This document shows positions 45,994-55,623 of a stretch of 64,000 nucleotides of DNA, one piece after another. Source of the DNA: Oceanobacillus saliphilus (GTDB lineage: Bacteria; Bacillota; Bacilli; Bacillales; Amphibacillaceae); NCBI RefSeq assembly GCF_023522835.1, contig NZ_JALCZU010000002.1, positions 124,001-188,000 of the forward strand, read 5' to 3'. A program made the translations under genes and the position numbers. The notes beneath the pieces are model-generated. The model saw only the letters and a list, made by a program, of their open reading frames with translations, had not been told where the DNA came from and did not search any database. Numbering within the stretch: position 1 is the stretch's first letter; every line of letters starts with the position of its first letter.

Positions 45994-46413
45994 CTATTGA
46001 AGTATTTTATTTATCGTATATACTTCTGTTACTTGTCCCTCTGTCATCAGTCCGTTCAGCTCAGTCATGACCACTTCCTCCAAGTTACTAAGTCCAGATT
46101 TAAAATCTTCCTCCGTCTTGGTAGCCAACTCCTTGATTAAAATATTTTTCAGCTGAAAATCGCGTTTTTCAATTTCTTGCCTTGCTTTTTTTCCATCGGT
46201 TACTATCTGAAACTGAATTCTGACAAAAGTACCATCTTCTAAGTCTGTCGTTATTTCAGGTGATTTATATGAATATTCCACAATGTCATCGATCGTTTGG
46301 GCATCGCCTTCATTGCCTTGCCCTGCAACATTCAGTACAACTACCAACGCTGCGATAGCACCTATCAATAATATCACTAATGATGTAATCATTGTTTTCA
46401 CTAACCTACTCAT
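45994..46413 (-). CDS. fliL: Flagellar basal body-associated protein FliL
   Basis: Single-pass membrane protein associated with the stators, 139 residues. It has one N-terminal membrane segment (about 8-30) and the FliL periplasmic-side domain (EITTDLEDGTFVRIQFQI). The ATG at 46413 has AGGTGA 5 bases upstream; a frame to 46452 is rejected. It overlaps swrD by 8 bases. Confidence 0.92.
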   Translation of the reverse strand: MSRLVKTMITSLVILLIGAIAALVVVLNVAGQGNEGDAQTIDDIVEYSYKSPEITTDLEDGTFVRIQFQIVTDGKKARQEIEKRDFQLKNILIKELATKTEEDFKSGLSNLEEVVMTELNGLMTEGQVTEVYTINKILQ

Positions 46414-46624
46414 CTTCTTCACCTGCCTCCTTATGTACTCTCTGCAAACCAATTGACTGATAATATTCTGTTATCAGTTTGATGACCTCAGAAGCCTCAT
46501 TTTTTACTACGATCTTTTTACCGTTCAGGAGCGATATCGTAGTATCGGGTAGGGACTGTACTTGTTCAATTAAAACTGCATTAAGCGTAAATGGTTCATC
46601 ATTCAGCCTTTTTAAATTAATCAT
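46406..46624 (-). CDS. swrD: FlbD/SwrD family flagellar protein
   Basis: A 72-residue FlbD-family protein. In B. subtilis SwrD increases flagellar motor power for swarming. The family pattern MINLKRLNDEPFTLNAVLIEQVQSLPDTTISL is clear. The ATG at 46624 fits the family start, but no good ribosome binding site precedes it. An in-frame ATG at 46645 lies inside a hairpin (46636-46663) whose far arm carries a GGGAG, so translation may depend on that structure. Confidence 0.88.
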   Translation of the reverse strand: MINLKRLNDEPFTLNAVLIEQVQSLPDTTISLLNGKKIVVKNEASEVIKLITEYYQSIGLQRVHKEAGEEDE

Positions 46625-46635
46625 AGTTATATGGC

Positions 46636-46663
46636 GGGAGTACATAAACTAATAAGTACTCCC
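46636..46663 (-). promoter_or_regulatory. Hairpin over the swrD translation start region
   Basis: A perfect 8-base inverted repeat (GGGAGTAC and GTACTCCC, 12-base loop) lies between the flgE stop and the swrD ATG at 46624. The arm nearest flgE contains the only Shine-Dalgarno-like string (GGGAG). Pairing would hide it, so the hairpin could limit SwrD translation. No T-run follows, so it is not a terminator. Confidence 0.45.
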
Positions 46664-46673
46664 TACCTCCCTG

Positions 46674-47468
46674 TTATCGTTTTAAGTTAACAAGCTCCTG
46701 CAGAATTTCATCAGATGTCGTGATAATTCTAGTATTTGCCTGGAATCCACGCTGTGCAGTGATCATCTCAGTGAATTCTTCTGCAAGATCCACATTCGAC
46801 ATTTCCAAAGAGCCACTTACGATTGATGCTGCGCCATCTGTTTCTGGAGTTACAAGTGCTTCCATAAGTCCAGCGTTAGGTGAATCTAAATATAAGTTAC
46901 TTCCGGCTTTCTGCAACCCGGTTGGATTTGAAAAACCAGCAAGACCAATTTGACCAGCTTGTTCTGTTCCACCAGCTGCATTAATATAATTGACTGTTCC
47001 ATTTGTTTGAATACTAAAACTTTGAGCTTCTGTCGGAATTGTGATGTTGCCGGCAAGACCTTGCAAATACAGACCATCTGAATTAACGATAGTACCATTA
47101 TCATCCAGATAGAAATTCCCTGATCTAGTGTAGTATGTGGCGCCATCTGTTTCCTCTAATACAAACATTCCATCCCCCTCAATAGCTAAATCAAGTGGGT
47201 TATTCGTCGTTTGCTGAAATCCTTGTGTATGGATATTGCTGATGGTCCCAAGCTTTGAACCTAAACCTACTTGTGTGGCATTGATACCTCCACGTGTATC
47301 TGTTGCTCCCTGTGCTCCGGAAGTTGTTTGGCTCATTAGATCCTGAAATGTTACCGTTGCTTTTTTATAGCCTGCCGTATTTACATTGGCGATATTGTTT
47401 CCGATAACGTCTAGTTTGGTTTGAAAGTTTTTCATACCAGAAATACCTGCATACATTGAACGTAACAT
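46674..47468 (-). CDS. flgE: Flagellar hook protein FlgE (short, FlgG-like form)
   Basis: Axial protein of the hook, 264 residues, the same length as B. subtilis FlgE. The N-terminal Flg_bb_rod motif (MYAGISGMKNFQTKLDVIGNNIANVNTAGYK) and the C-terminal heptad region (NVDLAEEFTEMITAQRGFQANTRIITTSDEILQELV) are intact. The neighbouring flgD and fliK (hook cap and hook length control) support the hook role. Confidence 0.95.
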   Translation of the reverse strand: MLRSMYAGISGMKNFQTKLDVIGNNIANVNTAGYKKATVTFQDLMSQTTSGAQGATDTRGGINATQVGLGSKLGTISNIHTQGFQQTTNNPLDLAIEGDGMFVLEETDGATYYTRSGNFYLDDNGTIVNSDGLYLQGLAGNITIPTEAQSFSIQTNGTVNYINAAGGTEQAGQIGLAGFSNPTGLQKAGSNLYLDSPNAGLMEALVTPETDGAASIVSGSLEMSNVDLAEEFTEMITAQRGFQANTRIITTSDEILQELVNLKR

Positions 47469-47556
47469 ATTTGTTATCCCCTTTAAGGTTTAATTTTGGA
47501 TTGCTGTATCTGTCAGTCAACAGCAATTATTGGCCTCCCATAAATAAGGGTCCAGC

Positions 47557-47931
47557 CTACTCATCTATTAAAATAGTACCGTTTATATTTGTAAAAATCC
47601 TACTTGTAGCTTCTTTAAGATCCATAGCTGTAACTACCGTGTTATTCTTCGTGTTTACAAGCAATGCTGCATTGTTCATGACTACAAGTGAATCGGTTAC
47701 ACCTTTTAGCTTTGCCTGCTGCATTTTTTCTCCAATCTTTTGCCACTGTCGGTCACCGATATGGATATTCCTTTCTGTTAAGCGCTGTGTAGCATGTTTA
47801 CTTATTTTTAATGGCTGCTGCTCACCAGCTAAAACATCCTTAAAATTACGCGACGTAACATGTTGCTTTTGTCTTGCTTGCGATGGGTATTGTAATGCAT
47901 GCTGTGGGACTTGATGAATTCGATGATCCAT
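47557..47931 (-). CDS. TIGR02530-like flagellar operon protein
   Basis: A 124-residue protein matching the small family of flagellar operon proteins of unknown function found between flgD and flgE in many bacilli. The segment ISKHATQRLTERNIHIGDRQWQKIGEKMQQAKLKG and the C-terminal VVTAMDLKEATSRIFTNINGTILID are the parts I recognise. There is no signal peptide or membrane segment. B. subtilis lacks it at this place. A role in hook assembly is inferred only from position. Confidence 0.75.
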   Translation of the reverse strand: MDHRIHQVPQHALQYPSQARQKQHVTSRNFKDVLAGEQQPLKISKHATQRLTERNIHIGDRQWQKIGEKMQQAKLKGVTDSLVVMNNAALLVNTKNNTVVTAMDLKEATSRIFTNINGTILIDE

Positions 47932-47954
47932 TACAATGCACTCCCTTTATTCAA

Positions 47955-48416
47955 TTATGCTTCTCCTGCCTCTTCTGGTCGGTTCGAATCTCTGACTTGT
48001 GTAACTGCATCCGCATAAATTTTTTCACCGTTTTCCAGCTCGAGAACTGCCCATCCCTCATTTTGGCTAACAGCTACTACCTTACTGGAATGTAGCCCTG
48101 TTTCTTTGCCTGCTACTTCATCGTTCAACGGATAGGTCACTTCTTTACCAATCATATGGCTATACTGAATGACTGGTGAGATTAATTGACTCTGGACGAG
48201 CGTATCAATGGAACTCGACATATTCATCATTTGTTCCAATGAGGAAAATGTTGCCATTTGTGAAATGAACTCACGGTCATCCATTGGACTTGTCGGATCC
48301 TGATTTTGCAGTTGTGTCATTAATATTTTCAGAAATTCATCTTTGCCAAGCGTTGAACTTGGTGTCCTTGTTTTTGGCAAATTACTTAGATATAACGAGG
48401 GATCAATGGTTGTCAT
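47955..48416 (-). CDS. flgD: Flagellar hook cap/assembly protein FlgD
   Basis: Scaffold for hook assembly, 153 residues (YlxG in B. subtilis). The N-terminal motif LGKDEFLKILMTQLQNQDPTSPMDDREFISQMATFSSLEQM is diagnostic. The ATG at 48416 follows AGGTGA by 5 bases; a GTG three codons earlier lies in that site. It begins 9 bases after the fliK stop. Confidence 0.94.
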   Translation of the reverse strand: MTTIDPSLYLSNLPKTRTPSSTLGKDEFLKILMTQLQNQDPTSPMDDREFISQMATFSSLEQMMNMSSSIDTLVQSQLISPVIQYSHMIGKEVTYPLNDEVAGKETGLHSSKVVAVSQNEGWAVLELENGEKIYADAVTQVRDSNRPEEAGEA

Positions 48417-48425
48417 TGATTTCAC

Positions 48426-49793
48426 CTACACTTTCTCATTCATTAACATTTCTTCAAATTGCAGTTCAAAACTATTATCGCTGCCCTGGTTATCCTTTTG
48501 ATCTGATTCGCCAGATTGTTGCTGTGTCTGATCTTTTAATTGACCATTTTCCTGTTCTTTCTGCGTATTCGCTGACTGAACGGTTGGATCCTGCCTTTCG
48601 ATAACAACTTGATGTGGAGAGAACATATTTCTCAACTGATGCATATTTGATTCCAGCATTTCTTTGGCAACAGCCGATGTAACAAGAATTTTCACTGTTA
48701 TTTCCCCATTTATCTGTGTGAATCGAACCATCATTTCCCCTAAGTTATCTGGCCGAAGTGCTATTGATAATTGATTGGCTCCATTTGGCAACGTCGATAA
48801 CTTGTTTGCGTTCATGATTTTTTGAAATTGTTCCATTAATTGCTCATCTGGAGATTGGATGTTTTGCGACTGGTTCATGTAAATTACAAACTGTTCCAAT
48901 TTCGTGATTGGCATGGCAGTATTTAAAGTGACTGGCACATTAGACGCCTTGTCCACTTCCATTGCTTTAACGATCCACTTCGAGACATCGGTGACAGTAA
49001 CTTTTGAATCAGCATTGTATAACTGTTTCCCAGCAAAATGCTCTCTTTTTTGAAAAGTTTCCAATACACTTTTCCATATCCCCAGTTCACTGCTTCCTTG
49101 ATTCTTGTCAAGCATCTGTGATTGCGAATGATGAAGAGAGCCTTTGCTTAAGTCCTGCCATTGCTGTAGTAATTCCAGCATTTTGGGAGAAGCTTTTCGG
49201 ACATCTTCCCGGGTCACAACGTTGGACAACAATTCCTCTGCCTGAGCTATCATGGATGTAAACTGTTTCTGGTAGAAATCCTTATATTTTTCTATTTCAG
49301 TCATCCCATACGTGTTGAAGGTCGTCTTGATCGGATTAGGAATGAAATCACGAAGTAAGAAAGGATTTTCATTCACCTTCGTATCTGTTTCGACATCTTC
49401 TGCTCCATTCGTCATAACTTGTTTGGAGGAAGTGATTTGATTAACGTATGGTTTCAGCTCTTCAGAAAGGGATTCAAGCTCAGGCTCAGATAATTTGATG
49501 ATGGCTGTCTCTTCCTCATGACGCTCATCCAGCACGTGCGTATCCTCCGTATGATTATTAAATAGTAAATGGTGAAGTTCTTCGGGTATTTCATCTACGT
49601 TCAACATGGTGTAAACAGCTTCTTTACTAGGCATGGCTGGATGTTCCTGACCGACTGTTACAGGAAGTGCTGCATTTTCTTTTTCGTTCAAGATGCCTTG
49701 AAAAGGATTTGCTGTTTCCCTTAAAGCCTGTTTTGAATGACCAATTAACCCTTGGGTAGGTAGTACCTGTAGAAGCATATCTACGTTGTTCAT
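48426..49793 (-). CDS. fliK: Flagellar hook-length control protein FliK
   Basis: Secreted ruler that measures hook length and switches FlhB. The 455-residue product has a long, poorly conserved N-terminal part rich in Gln/Glu and a C-terminal Flg_hook domain (about 330-415) with QLSIALRPDNLGEMMVRF. A Gln-rich tail follows. The ATG at 49793 has an excellent AAAGGAGGTG 5 bases upstream; the frame to 49820 is rejected. Confidence 0.9.
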   Translation of the reverse strand: MNNVDMLLQVLPTQGLIGHSKQALRETANPFQGILNEKENAALPVTVGQEHPAMPSKEAVYTMLNVDEIPEELHHLLFNNHTEDTHVLDERHEEETAIIKLSEPELESLSEELKPYVNQITSSKQVMTNGAEDVETDTKVNENPFLLRDFIPNPIKTTFNTYGMTEIEKYKDFYQKQFTSMIAQAEELLSNVVTREDVRKASPKMLELLQQWQDLSKGSLHHSQSQMLDKNQGSSELGIWKSVLETFQKREHFAGKQLYNADSKVTVTDVSKWIVKAMEVDKASNVPVTLNTAMPITKLEQFVIYMNQSQNIQSPDEQLMEQFQKIMNANKLSTLPNGANQLSIALRPDNLGEMMVRFTQINGEITVKILVTSAVAKEMLESNMHQLRNMFSPHQVVIERQDPTVQSANTQKEQENGQLKDQTQQQSGESDQKDNQGSDNSFELQFEEMLMNEKV

Positions 49794-49821
49794 TTTTTCA
49801 CCTCCTTTCAAGCGATACATT

Positions 49822-50421
49822 TTAATTTTCTTCTGTTAGAAGGAGCTGTGTAAATTCAGCAGCATTCTCTGGGGCCATTGCTTCGAGAATATCCCCCCGA
49901 ACTTCATTGGAAACTCCTTGTAAAATCAACACAGCCGTATCGTTTTCCATATTTTGAAGGATTAATGCTGCCTGTTTACTTTTCATTTCTTCATAGGAAC
50001 GTATAACGATATCTATTCGCTCATCTTCAGAATTTTCTTCAGTTGACGTATCTTCTACATCCTCAGCGGTTTGCTGGCTGTTTTCCAGCTTTAAAATCTC
50101 TTGTTCTAATAATTGGATGGTAGCTTCCAAATCACTGATATTTCGATTTAATTCGATGATTTCATTATCTTTACTATCCAAGGCCGCCTTGACTTGCTGT
50201 TCATCACGTTCTGCAGCTTTCTCGTCATCTGTCGTAACCATATCGGAAATAATCGGAATAGTATTCCCTTTATCTTTTGCCCAATCCATGACATTAAAGC
50301 CGGCAACTCCCATAATAATAACTGCAAGTATCACTACAATAATTAGAGGAATCACGATTGCAAACAAAAACCATAGTATAGGATTCATTTTCTTACTTTG
50401 ATCTTTCGTATTTTCTTTCAT
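49822..50421 (-). CDS. ylxF: YlxF/MotE-like protein of the flagellar operon
   Basis: A 199-residue protein with one N-terminal membrane segment (about 15-40), a coiled coil (about 75-115) and a C-terminal MgtE-N/MotE-like helical domain (QAALILQNMENDTAVLILQGVSNEVRGDILEAM). This layout fits YlxF, the MotE-like protein between fliJ and fliK. MotE proteins in other bacteria stabilise motor parts; the role in bacilli is not well defined. The ATG at 50421 follows AGGTGA by 5 bases. Confidence 0.85.
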   Translation of the reverse strand: MKENTKDQSKKMNPILWFLFAIVIPLIIVVILAVIIMGVAGFNVMDWAKDKGNTIPIISDMVTTDDEKAAERDEQQVKAALDSKDNEIIELNRNISDLEATIQLLEQEILKLENSQQTAEDVEDTSTEENSEDERIDIVIRSYEEMKSKQAALILQNMENDTAVLILQGVSNEVRGDILEAMAPENAAEFTQLLLTEEN

Positions 50422-50426
50422 TTGTT

Positions 50427-50873
50427 TCACCTGTTTTTGTGGCTTAAATATTGCGTGATGGAAATTTCATCCATAAAATTATTTTCCACTTTTTTCCTAT
50501 ATTTTTCTTCGATATCATTTCGATTCTCTATGATTCTTTCAAACTTCTTTACTTCTATATGCGCATCCGAAAGTTTTACTTGTTTGGAATCCATATCGTT
50601 TCTTGCTTTTTGCACAAGCTTTTGCAACTCATTAATCTGTGTATTCAGCCTTTCGATATATACTGCCTGCTCCTTTATCATATCGATTGGTGCTGTTGAG
50701 TGAATATAACGATCATAAGACACTTCTGCATTTTCTTTCTTTCTTAGAAGGGTGTATAATTCTGTCGCTATTTTTTCAAAAGAATCCATAGATTGGTGAT
50801 ATGCTTTTTGGGCTATTTTCTTCTCATTTTCACGTATATCCAAGATTTTTGATAATGCAACCGTTCTAGCCAT
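50427..50873 (-). CDS. fliJ: Flagellar export chaperone FliJ
   Basis: A 148-residue, almost entirely coiled-coil protein that links the FliI ATPase to the FlhA gate. Heptad-like Leu/Ile spacing extends from about residue 8 to 130. The N-terminus (LSKILDIRENEKKIAQKAYHQSM) fits the FliJ family. Its ATG overlaps the fliI stop by one base (TAATG). Confidence 0.88.
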   Translation of the reverse strand: MARTVALSKILDIRENEKKIAQKAYHQSMDSFEKIATELYTLLRKKENAEVSYDRYIHSTAPIDMIKEQAVYIERLNTQINELQKLVQKARNDMDSKQVKLSDAHIEVKKFERIIENRNDIEEKYRKKVENNFMDEISITQYLSHKNR

Positions 50874-52195
50874 TAACTCAATCCTCCATTAAGCAGGTTT
50901 TTCAATAATTCAACCGTTTCTTCCAAGGATTTATATTCATATATATCCTGTTTTAAGAATTCCTGTATTTTCGGATAATAGGAAATTGCCCGATCGATTT
51001 CCTGATTTGACCCCCGTTTATATGCGCCTATGTTAATCAATTCACTATTTTCTTCGTAAACAGCGATAAGCTTGCGAATCTGCTGAGCTATTTCCTTATG
51101 TTCTGGATCTACAACCATATTCATTACACGACTGATCGACTTTTGGACATTGATTGCCGGGAACTGTCCCCTTTCCGCCAGCTTCCTGTCCATGATAAAA
51201 TGACCATCAAGAATACCGCGAACTGCATCTGCTATTGGCTCATTCATATCGTCCCCATCAACGAGCACCGTATAAAAAGCAGTAATTGTTCCATTTAAAT
51301 TTGTACCAGTTCTTTCGAGTAGTTTAGGGAGGATAGAAAAAACAGATGGCGTATATCCTTTTGTCGTTGGAGGTTCACCAACTGCCAAACCTATCTCCCT
51401 TTGAGCCATCGCTACTCTTGTAACTGAATCCATCATGAGATTAACTTTATAGCCCAGATCACGGAAATACTCACTAATTGCCGTTGCCGTATAAGCACCT
51501 TTTATCCGCATCAATGCTGGCTGGTCAGATGTAGCAGCAACTACTATCGATTTCTTTAAACCCTCATCACCAAGATCATTTTCAATAAATTCTCTGACTT
51601 CACGTCCCCGTTCACCAATCATTGCGATGACATTGATGTCTGCACTGCTGTTTCTGGCAATCATGCCAAGTAATGTACTTTTACCGACGCCACTCCCCGC
51701 AAATATTCCGATTCGCTGCCCCTCTCCCATTGTCAATAAGGAATCAATTGCTTTTACTCCTACTTGAATCGTTTTCCTTATAGGAGGGCGCGTCATCGGA
51801 TTTGGCGGGGACTGATCTGTCAAATACCTTGTTAACCCTTTGGGTAATGATGCTTCATCATCAAGTGGCATACCAAGAGAGTTGACTACTTTTCCAATTA
51901 GCGCTCGTCCAACTTTAACAGTAAGCGGCTTGCCAGTGGATTCAACCAAACAGCCTGGTCCGATTTCTGTCACTTCTCCATAAGGCATCAGAATTATTTT
52001 TTCATTATTAAAGCCGACAACTTCGGATAGAATTGGTTTTCGGTCATTTGAAGAAGCGTGTATATAGCATACCTCACCAATGTTAGCCGCTGGACCTTCC
52101 GATTCTATCATCAGTCCCACTACACGCAGAACTTTACCATATCGTTTATATGTATCAGCCTTCTCGATGACGGTAAGATAATCTGTCAGTATCAT
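50873..52195 (-). CDS. fliI: Flagellum-specific ATPase FliI
   Basis: ATPase of the flagellar export apparatus, related to the F1 beta subunit, 440 residues. Walker A is GSGVGKSTLL (about 165-175), and the F1-type signature around PSVFSILPKLLERTG is present. It overlaps fliH by 4 bases and fliJ by one, as expected for a tightly packed export cluster. Confidence 0.97.
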   Translation of the reverse strand: MILTDYLTVIEKADTYKRYGKVLRVVGLMIESEGPAANIGEVCYIHASSNDRKPILSEVVGFNNEKIILMPYGEVTEIGPGCLVESTGKPLTVKVGRALIGKVVNSLGMPLDDEASLPKGLTRYLTDQSPPNPMTRPPIRKTIQVGVKAIDSLLTMGEGQRIGIFAGSGVGKSTLLGMIARNSSADINVIAMIGERGREVREFIENDLGDEGLKKSIVVAATSDQPALMRIKGAYTATAISEYFRDLGYKVNLMMDSVTRVAMAQREIGLAVGEPPTTKGYTPSVFSILPKLLERTGTNLNGTITAFYTVLVDGDDMNEPIADAVRGILDGHFIMDRKLAERGQFPAINVQKSISRVMNMVVDPEHKEIAQQIRKLIAVYEENSELINIGAYKRGSNQEIDRAISYYPKIQEFLKQDIYEYKSLEETVELLKNLLNGGLS

Positions 52196-52947
52196 GATTT
52201 GTTCTCCATTAGGTAGTCGTGTAACGCTTCCCTGATTTTTGATAATTGCGTGTCGATACTTGCATCAATCTGTCCAAATGGATGCTCAATCAAACAAGCA
52301 TTTTCTGATAGATTCTGGTCAATATAAACGGAAAGCTTTGTGTCACTTTCCAGACTTCGATGCAACTCTTCTTTATGTTGCATTACCAATTCATAATTAG
52401 CTGGATGAAGTTTAATGGTTATGACAGACTGATCTTTAATTTCCTTAATTGCACCTCTGACAACTCCCATAAAAGAACTAGCATCGTCAGAAATGTTGCT
52501 GTTCAATATTTTACTGGCAACACTGACTGCAAGCTGTAATATGGCTTCATCACTTTTTTCAATGGTAGCGTGATAGTCCTTTGTAGTGGACTCAATAATT
52601 TGATTTGCCTGCAGTAGTTTTTCTTCGTATTCAGCTTGTCCTTCCCTTTTCCCTTGTTGAAATCCTGCTGTAAAACCGTCCTTTTTAGCCTGTTCAATCC
52701 ATTGTTCCTTTTCTGTTTCCCAATTCTTTTTTTCCTGCATAATCGTTTGATTCGTCTGTTCTATTAACGTTTGTTTTGTATTAGTTAGATCTGTCAGTTC
52801 TTGCTGTAATGCATGGATTCTTTGCTGAATAACTTCCTTGTCCATTTCAAAGTGAACAGGTTCCTGATTTTGTACCTTTCGCAACTGCTCGAAAGGCTTG
52901 ATTTTAATCAGTTTCTGATTTGATTGTTTCGATTGTGCATCAGACAA
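52192..52947 (-). CDS. fliH: Flagellar assembly protein FliH
   Basis: Regulator of FliI, about 251 residues with a long central coiled coil (about 40-130) and a C-terminal FliH/HrpE-type domain. I favour a TTG start at 52947, which overlaps the fliG stop by 8 bases and lies 9 bases after GGGGGAG. The open frame continues to a TTG at 52989, with GGAGG only 3 bases away and a 50-base overlap with fliG, so the start is uncertain. Confidence 0.88.
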   Translation of the reverse strand: MSDAQSKQSNQKLIKIKPFEQLRKVQNQEPVHFEMDKEVIQQRIHALQQELTDLTNTKQTLIEQTNQTIMQEKKNWETEKEQWIEQAKKDGFTAGFQQGKREGQAEYEEKLLQANQIIESTTKDYHATIEKSDEAILQLAVSVASKILNSNISDDASSFMGVVRGAIKEIKDQSVITIKLHPANYELVMQHKEELHRSLESDTKLSVYIDQNLSENACLIEHPFGQIDASIDTQLSKIREALHDYLMENKS

Positions 52948-53953
52948 TGATATCGTCTCCCCCGCCTCTGGCGATAACAATCTCCCCAATATCCTCCAGC
53001 CTGCGGATGATGGCTACAATTCTTGTTTGTGCTTCCTCCACATCCCGTAACCTGACAGGCCCCATATATTCCATTTCTTCCTTGAACGTTTCTGCCATAC
53101 GTTGGGACATATTCTGGAATACAACGGCTTTCACTTCATCACTTGCAACTTTAAGGGAAAGTCTCAAATCCTCGTTTTCAACTTCCCTAATAACGCGCTG
53201 TATCGCACGATTATCAAGAATAACAATATCTTCAAATACAAACATCCGTTTTTTAATTTCATCTGCCAATTCAGGATCCTGAATCTCAAGTGCATCCAAT
53301 ATTGTTCGTTCCGTACTTCGATCGACACCATTTAACACTTCAACAACAGCTTGAATGCCACCGGTTTGTGTATAATCTTCAGTGGCAGAAGCAGAAATAT
53401 TTCTTTCCAGAACCTGTTCCACTTGACTGATAATTTCAGGAGAGGTTGAATCCATTGTTGCAATTCTTTTGGCGACATCCGCCTGCATTTCCTGCGGCAA
53501 AGAAGACAGGATTTGTCCACCCTGCTCGGGGTCCAAATAGGATAAAACCAATGCAATTGTTTGAGGATGCTCACCCTGTATAAAATTGAGAACCTGCTGT
53601 GGATCCGCTTTTCTGGCAAAATCAAATGGCCTCACTTGTAACGAAGAAGTCAGTCGGTTAATTATATTGGATGCTTCCTGTTTACCGAAAGCCTTTTCCA
53701 ATACCGTTTTGGCATAACCAATTCCTCCCTGTGTAATATAATCCTGCGCTACAGCAATTTGATGAAACTGCTCAATTACATCTTCCTTTAAACTAGAATC
53801 TACCTTTTTAACAGAAGAAATTTCCAAGCTCAGCTTTTCAATTTCTTCTTCTGACAAATACTTATAAACTTGAGCTGAAACATCTGGACCTAAGGAGATT
53901 AAAAGAATTGCTGCCTTTTGTTTTCCGGTTAATGTAGCTCTCTGTCTTACCAT
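52940..53953 (-). CDS. fliG: Flagellar motor switch protein FliG
   Basis: Rotor protein that contacts the stator and joins the C-ring to the MS-ring, 337 residues. The N-terminal LTGKQKAAILLISLG, the middle HPQTIALVLSYLDPEQ (EHPQ motif) and the C-terminal charged torque helix region (MFVFEDIVILDNRAIQRVIREV) are all present. GGGGG precedes the ATG. It follows fliF by 11 bases. Confidence 0.97.
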   Translation of the reverse strand: MVRQRATLTGKQKAAILLISLGPDVSAQVYKYLSEEEIEKLSLEISSVKKVDSSLKEDVIEQFHQIAVAQDYITQGGIGYAKTVLEKAFGKQEASNIINRLTSSLQVRPFDFARKADPQQVLNFIQGEHPQTIALVLSYLDPEQGGQILSSLPQEMQADVAKRIATMDSTSPEIISQVEQVLERNISASATEDYTQTGGIQAVVEVLNGVDRSTERTILDALEIQDPELADEIKKRMFVFEDIVILDNRAIQRVIREVENEDLRLSLKVASDEVKAVVFQNMSQRMAETFKEEMEYMGPVRLRDVEEAQTRIVAIIRRLEDIGEIVIARGGGDDIIV

Positions 53954-53964
53954 TTAATTTCCCC

Positions 53965-55554
53965 CTAATCTTCTCCGATCCAGCTTCTCAATAATTTTGC
54001 AAAGTCTTCCGGCTTTTCTTTAGCAATTTTCTCCAATTGCTTTCTTCTAACAACCGATTCTGATTCCTCATCCTGAGGTATGTCTGGAACTTCAGTCATA
54101 ACAGGTTCTATAACTGTCTCTTCTATTATTTCCTCTTCGGTGTTTCGATTGCGGATTAATAAAATGATTAAAACGATGATAACTATTAAAAGAACAGCAC
54201 CGACAATATACATCCATATAGGGATGGCCGGAGATGGAGCTGTTTCAATCAATGACGGACTTTCACTGAATTCCTGGAACACAATTGATATTTTCTCTTC
54301 AGGAACGACTTCTCCATAACCTGCATCAATTGTTGTACCAACGATGGAATCCAGAATAGAATAAAATCCTTCCTCCACTGCAATCTGTTCCTGCTGTGTC
54401 AAATATTCAATACCGTCGCCATTACTATTGGTTACATTATCTACTGCAACCTGAATTCCAAGATCCCTTACTTTATAAGGGCTTTCAACAATTTCCCTGC
54501 GAATACGGTTAAACTCGTAGTTGATTGTTTCTTTATCGAGTTCATACTCTCCGTTACCGTTTGCACCTCCTGGGTAGTTCGTGATATCTTCGTCACCAAC
54601 TCCCACTACACCGCCTGTCCCATCTCCACTATAGGATTCCTGAATGGTTTCTAGACTAACAGGCAAGCCTTCCATATTTTCAATATCGACAGGTTCCACT
54701 AGTTCTTCGGTTCGATTTTCCTGGGTGAAATCGATATCAGCTGTCACTGAAACAAGTACATTGTCAGCACCGACCATTGTTCCAAGCATTTGCTGCAACC
54801 TTCTTTGAATATCCCTCTCGATATCCTTTTTTACAGTTTGTTGATATGTATAAGTATCCTGTGAACCAAATCCTGTTTGATTATTGCGGTCAAAATATTC
54901 AAAGTACTGATTCATAATAACAATATTATCAGCAGACAAATTTGGTACCGCTTTTGATACTAAATGGTAAAGCGACTCTATTTGATTGCCTTGAAACTGA
55001 TATCCGGGCAACGTATTCAACACAATGGAAGCACTGGCTTCACCAACCGTTTCACTAACAAATACGGGATCCTCGGGCATATTAATCATCACTTGTGCAT
55101 TCTCGATCCCATCAATACTTTTAATCAGATTGGCAAGCTCCGTCTGCATGGCATCGAGCTTCATAATATTAAATTCGTTATCCGTTATGCCCCATGATGT
55201 GTTTTCACTAAAAAACGAATAATCAATATTTCCGCTGTTTGGCAAACCCATCCCAGCCAAATCTACGAGCAACGATTCAACTTGTTCCTCCGGTACAGTT
55301 ATTGTTGTTCCACCATTATTCAATTCATATGGAACTCCTCTGGCATCCAGCTCTGTTTTGATTTGTCCGACTTCCTGTAATGATAAATTATTATAAAGTG
55401 GTACAAATTGTTTATTCGTGTTTAATAATGATAAAAACGCAATCAATAAAATTGCTATTATAATTGTGCCCAGAAAGATCCCCTTCTGACTTTTCGAACG
55501 ACTTATCCAAAAAGTAGTTGCTTTTTCTTTCCATTTCAAAAGATTTTCCTTCAT
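53965..55554 (-). CDS. fliF: Flagellar MS-ring protein FliF
   Basis: Membrane ring protein of the basal body, 529 residues. Two membrane segments flank the extracytoplasmic ring-building domains (about 24-44 and 435-460), and a C-terminal FliG-binding tail ends KLLRSWIGED. The conserved NGGTTITVP and QVMINMPEDPVF regions are present. The ATG at 55554 follows GGGGG by 5 bases; a start five codons earlier lies in that site. Confidence 0.97.
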   Translation of the reverse strand: MKENLLKWKEKATTFWISRSKSQKGIFLGTIIIAILLIAFLSLLNTNKQFVPLYNNLSLQEVGQIKTELDARGVPYELNNGGTTITVPEEQVESLLVDLAGMGLPNSGNIDYSFFSENTSWGITDNEFNIMKLDAMQTELANLIKSIDGIENAQVMINMPEDPVFVSETVGEASASIVLNTLPGYQFQGNQIESLYHLVSKAVPNLSADNIVIMNQYFEYFDRNNQTGFGSQDTYTYQQTVKKDIERDIQRRLQQMLGTMVGADNVLVSVTADIDFTQENRTEELVEPVDIENMEGLPVSLETIQESYSGDGTGGVVGVGDEDITNYPGGANGNGEYELDKETINYEFNRIRREIVESPYKVRDLGIQVAVDNVTNSNGDGIEYLTQQEQIAVEEGFYSILDSIVGTTIDAGYGEVVPEEKISIVFQEFSESPSLIETAPSPAIPIWMYIVGAVLLIVIIVLIILLIRNRNTEEEIIEETVIEPVMTEVPDIPQDEESESVVRRKQLEKIAKEKPEDFAKLLRSWIGED

Positions 55555-55623
55555 ATTTTCCCCCACCAAAGCGCAATAAGTTATCGACTACTGATTATTC
55601 TGTTGACTATGTATGCTTTCGAT

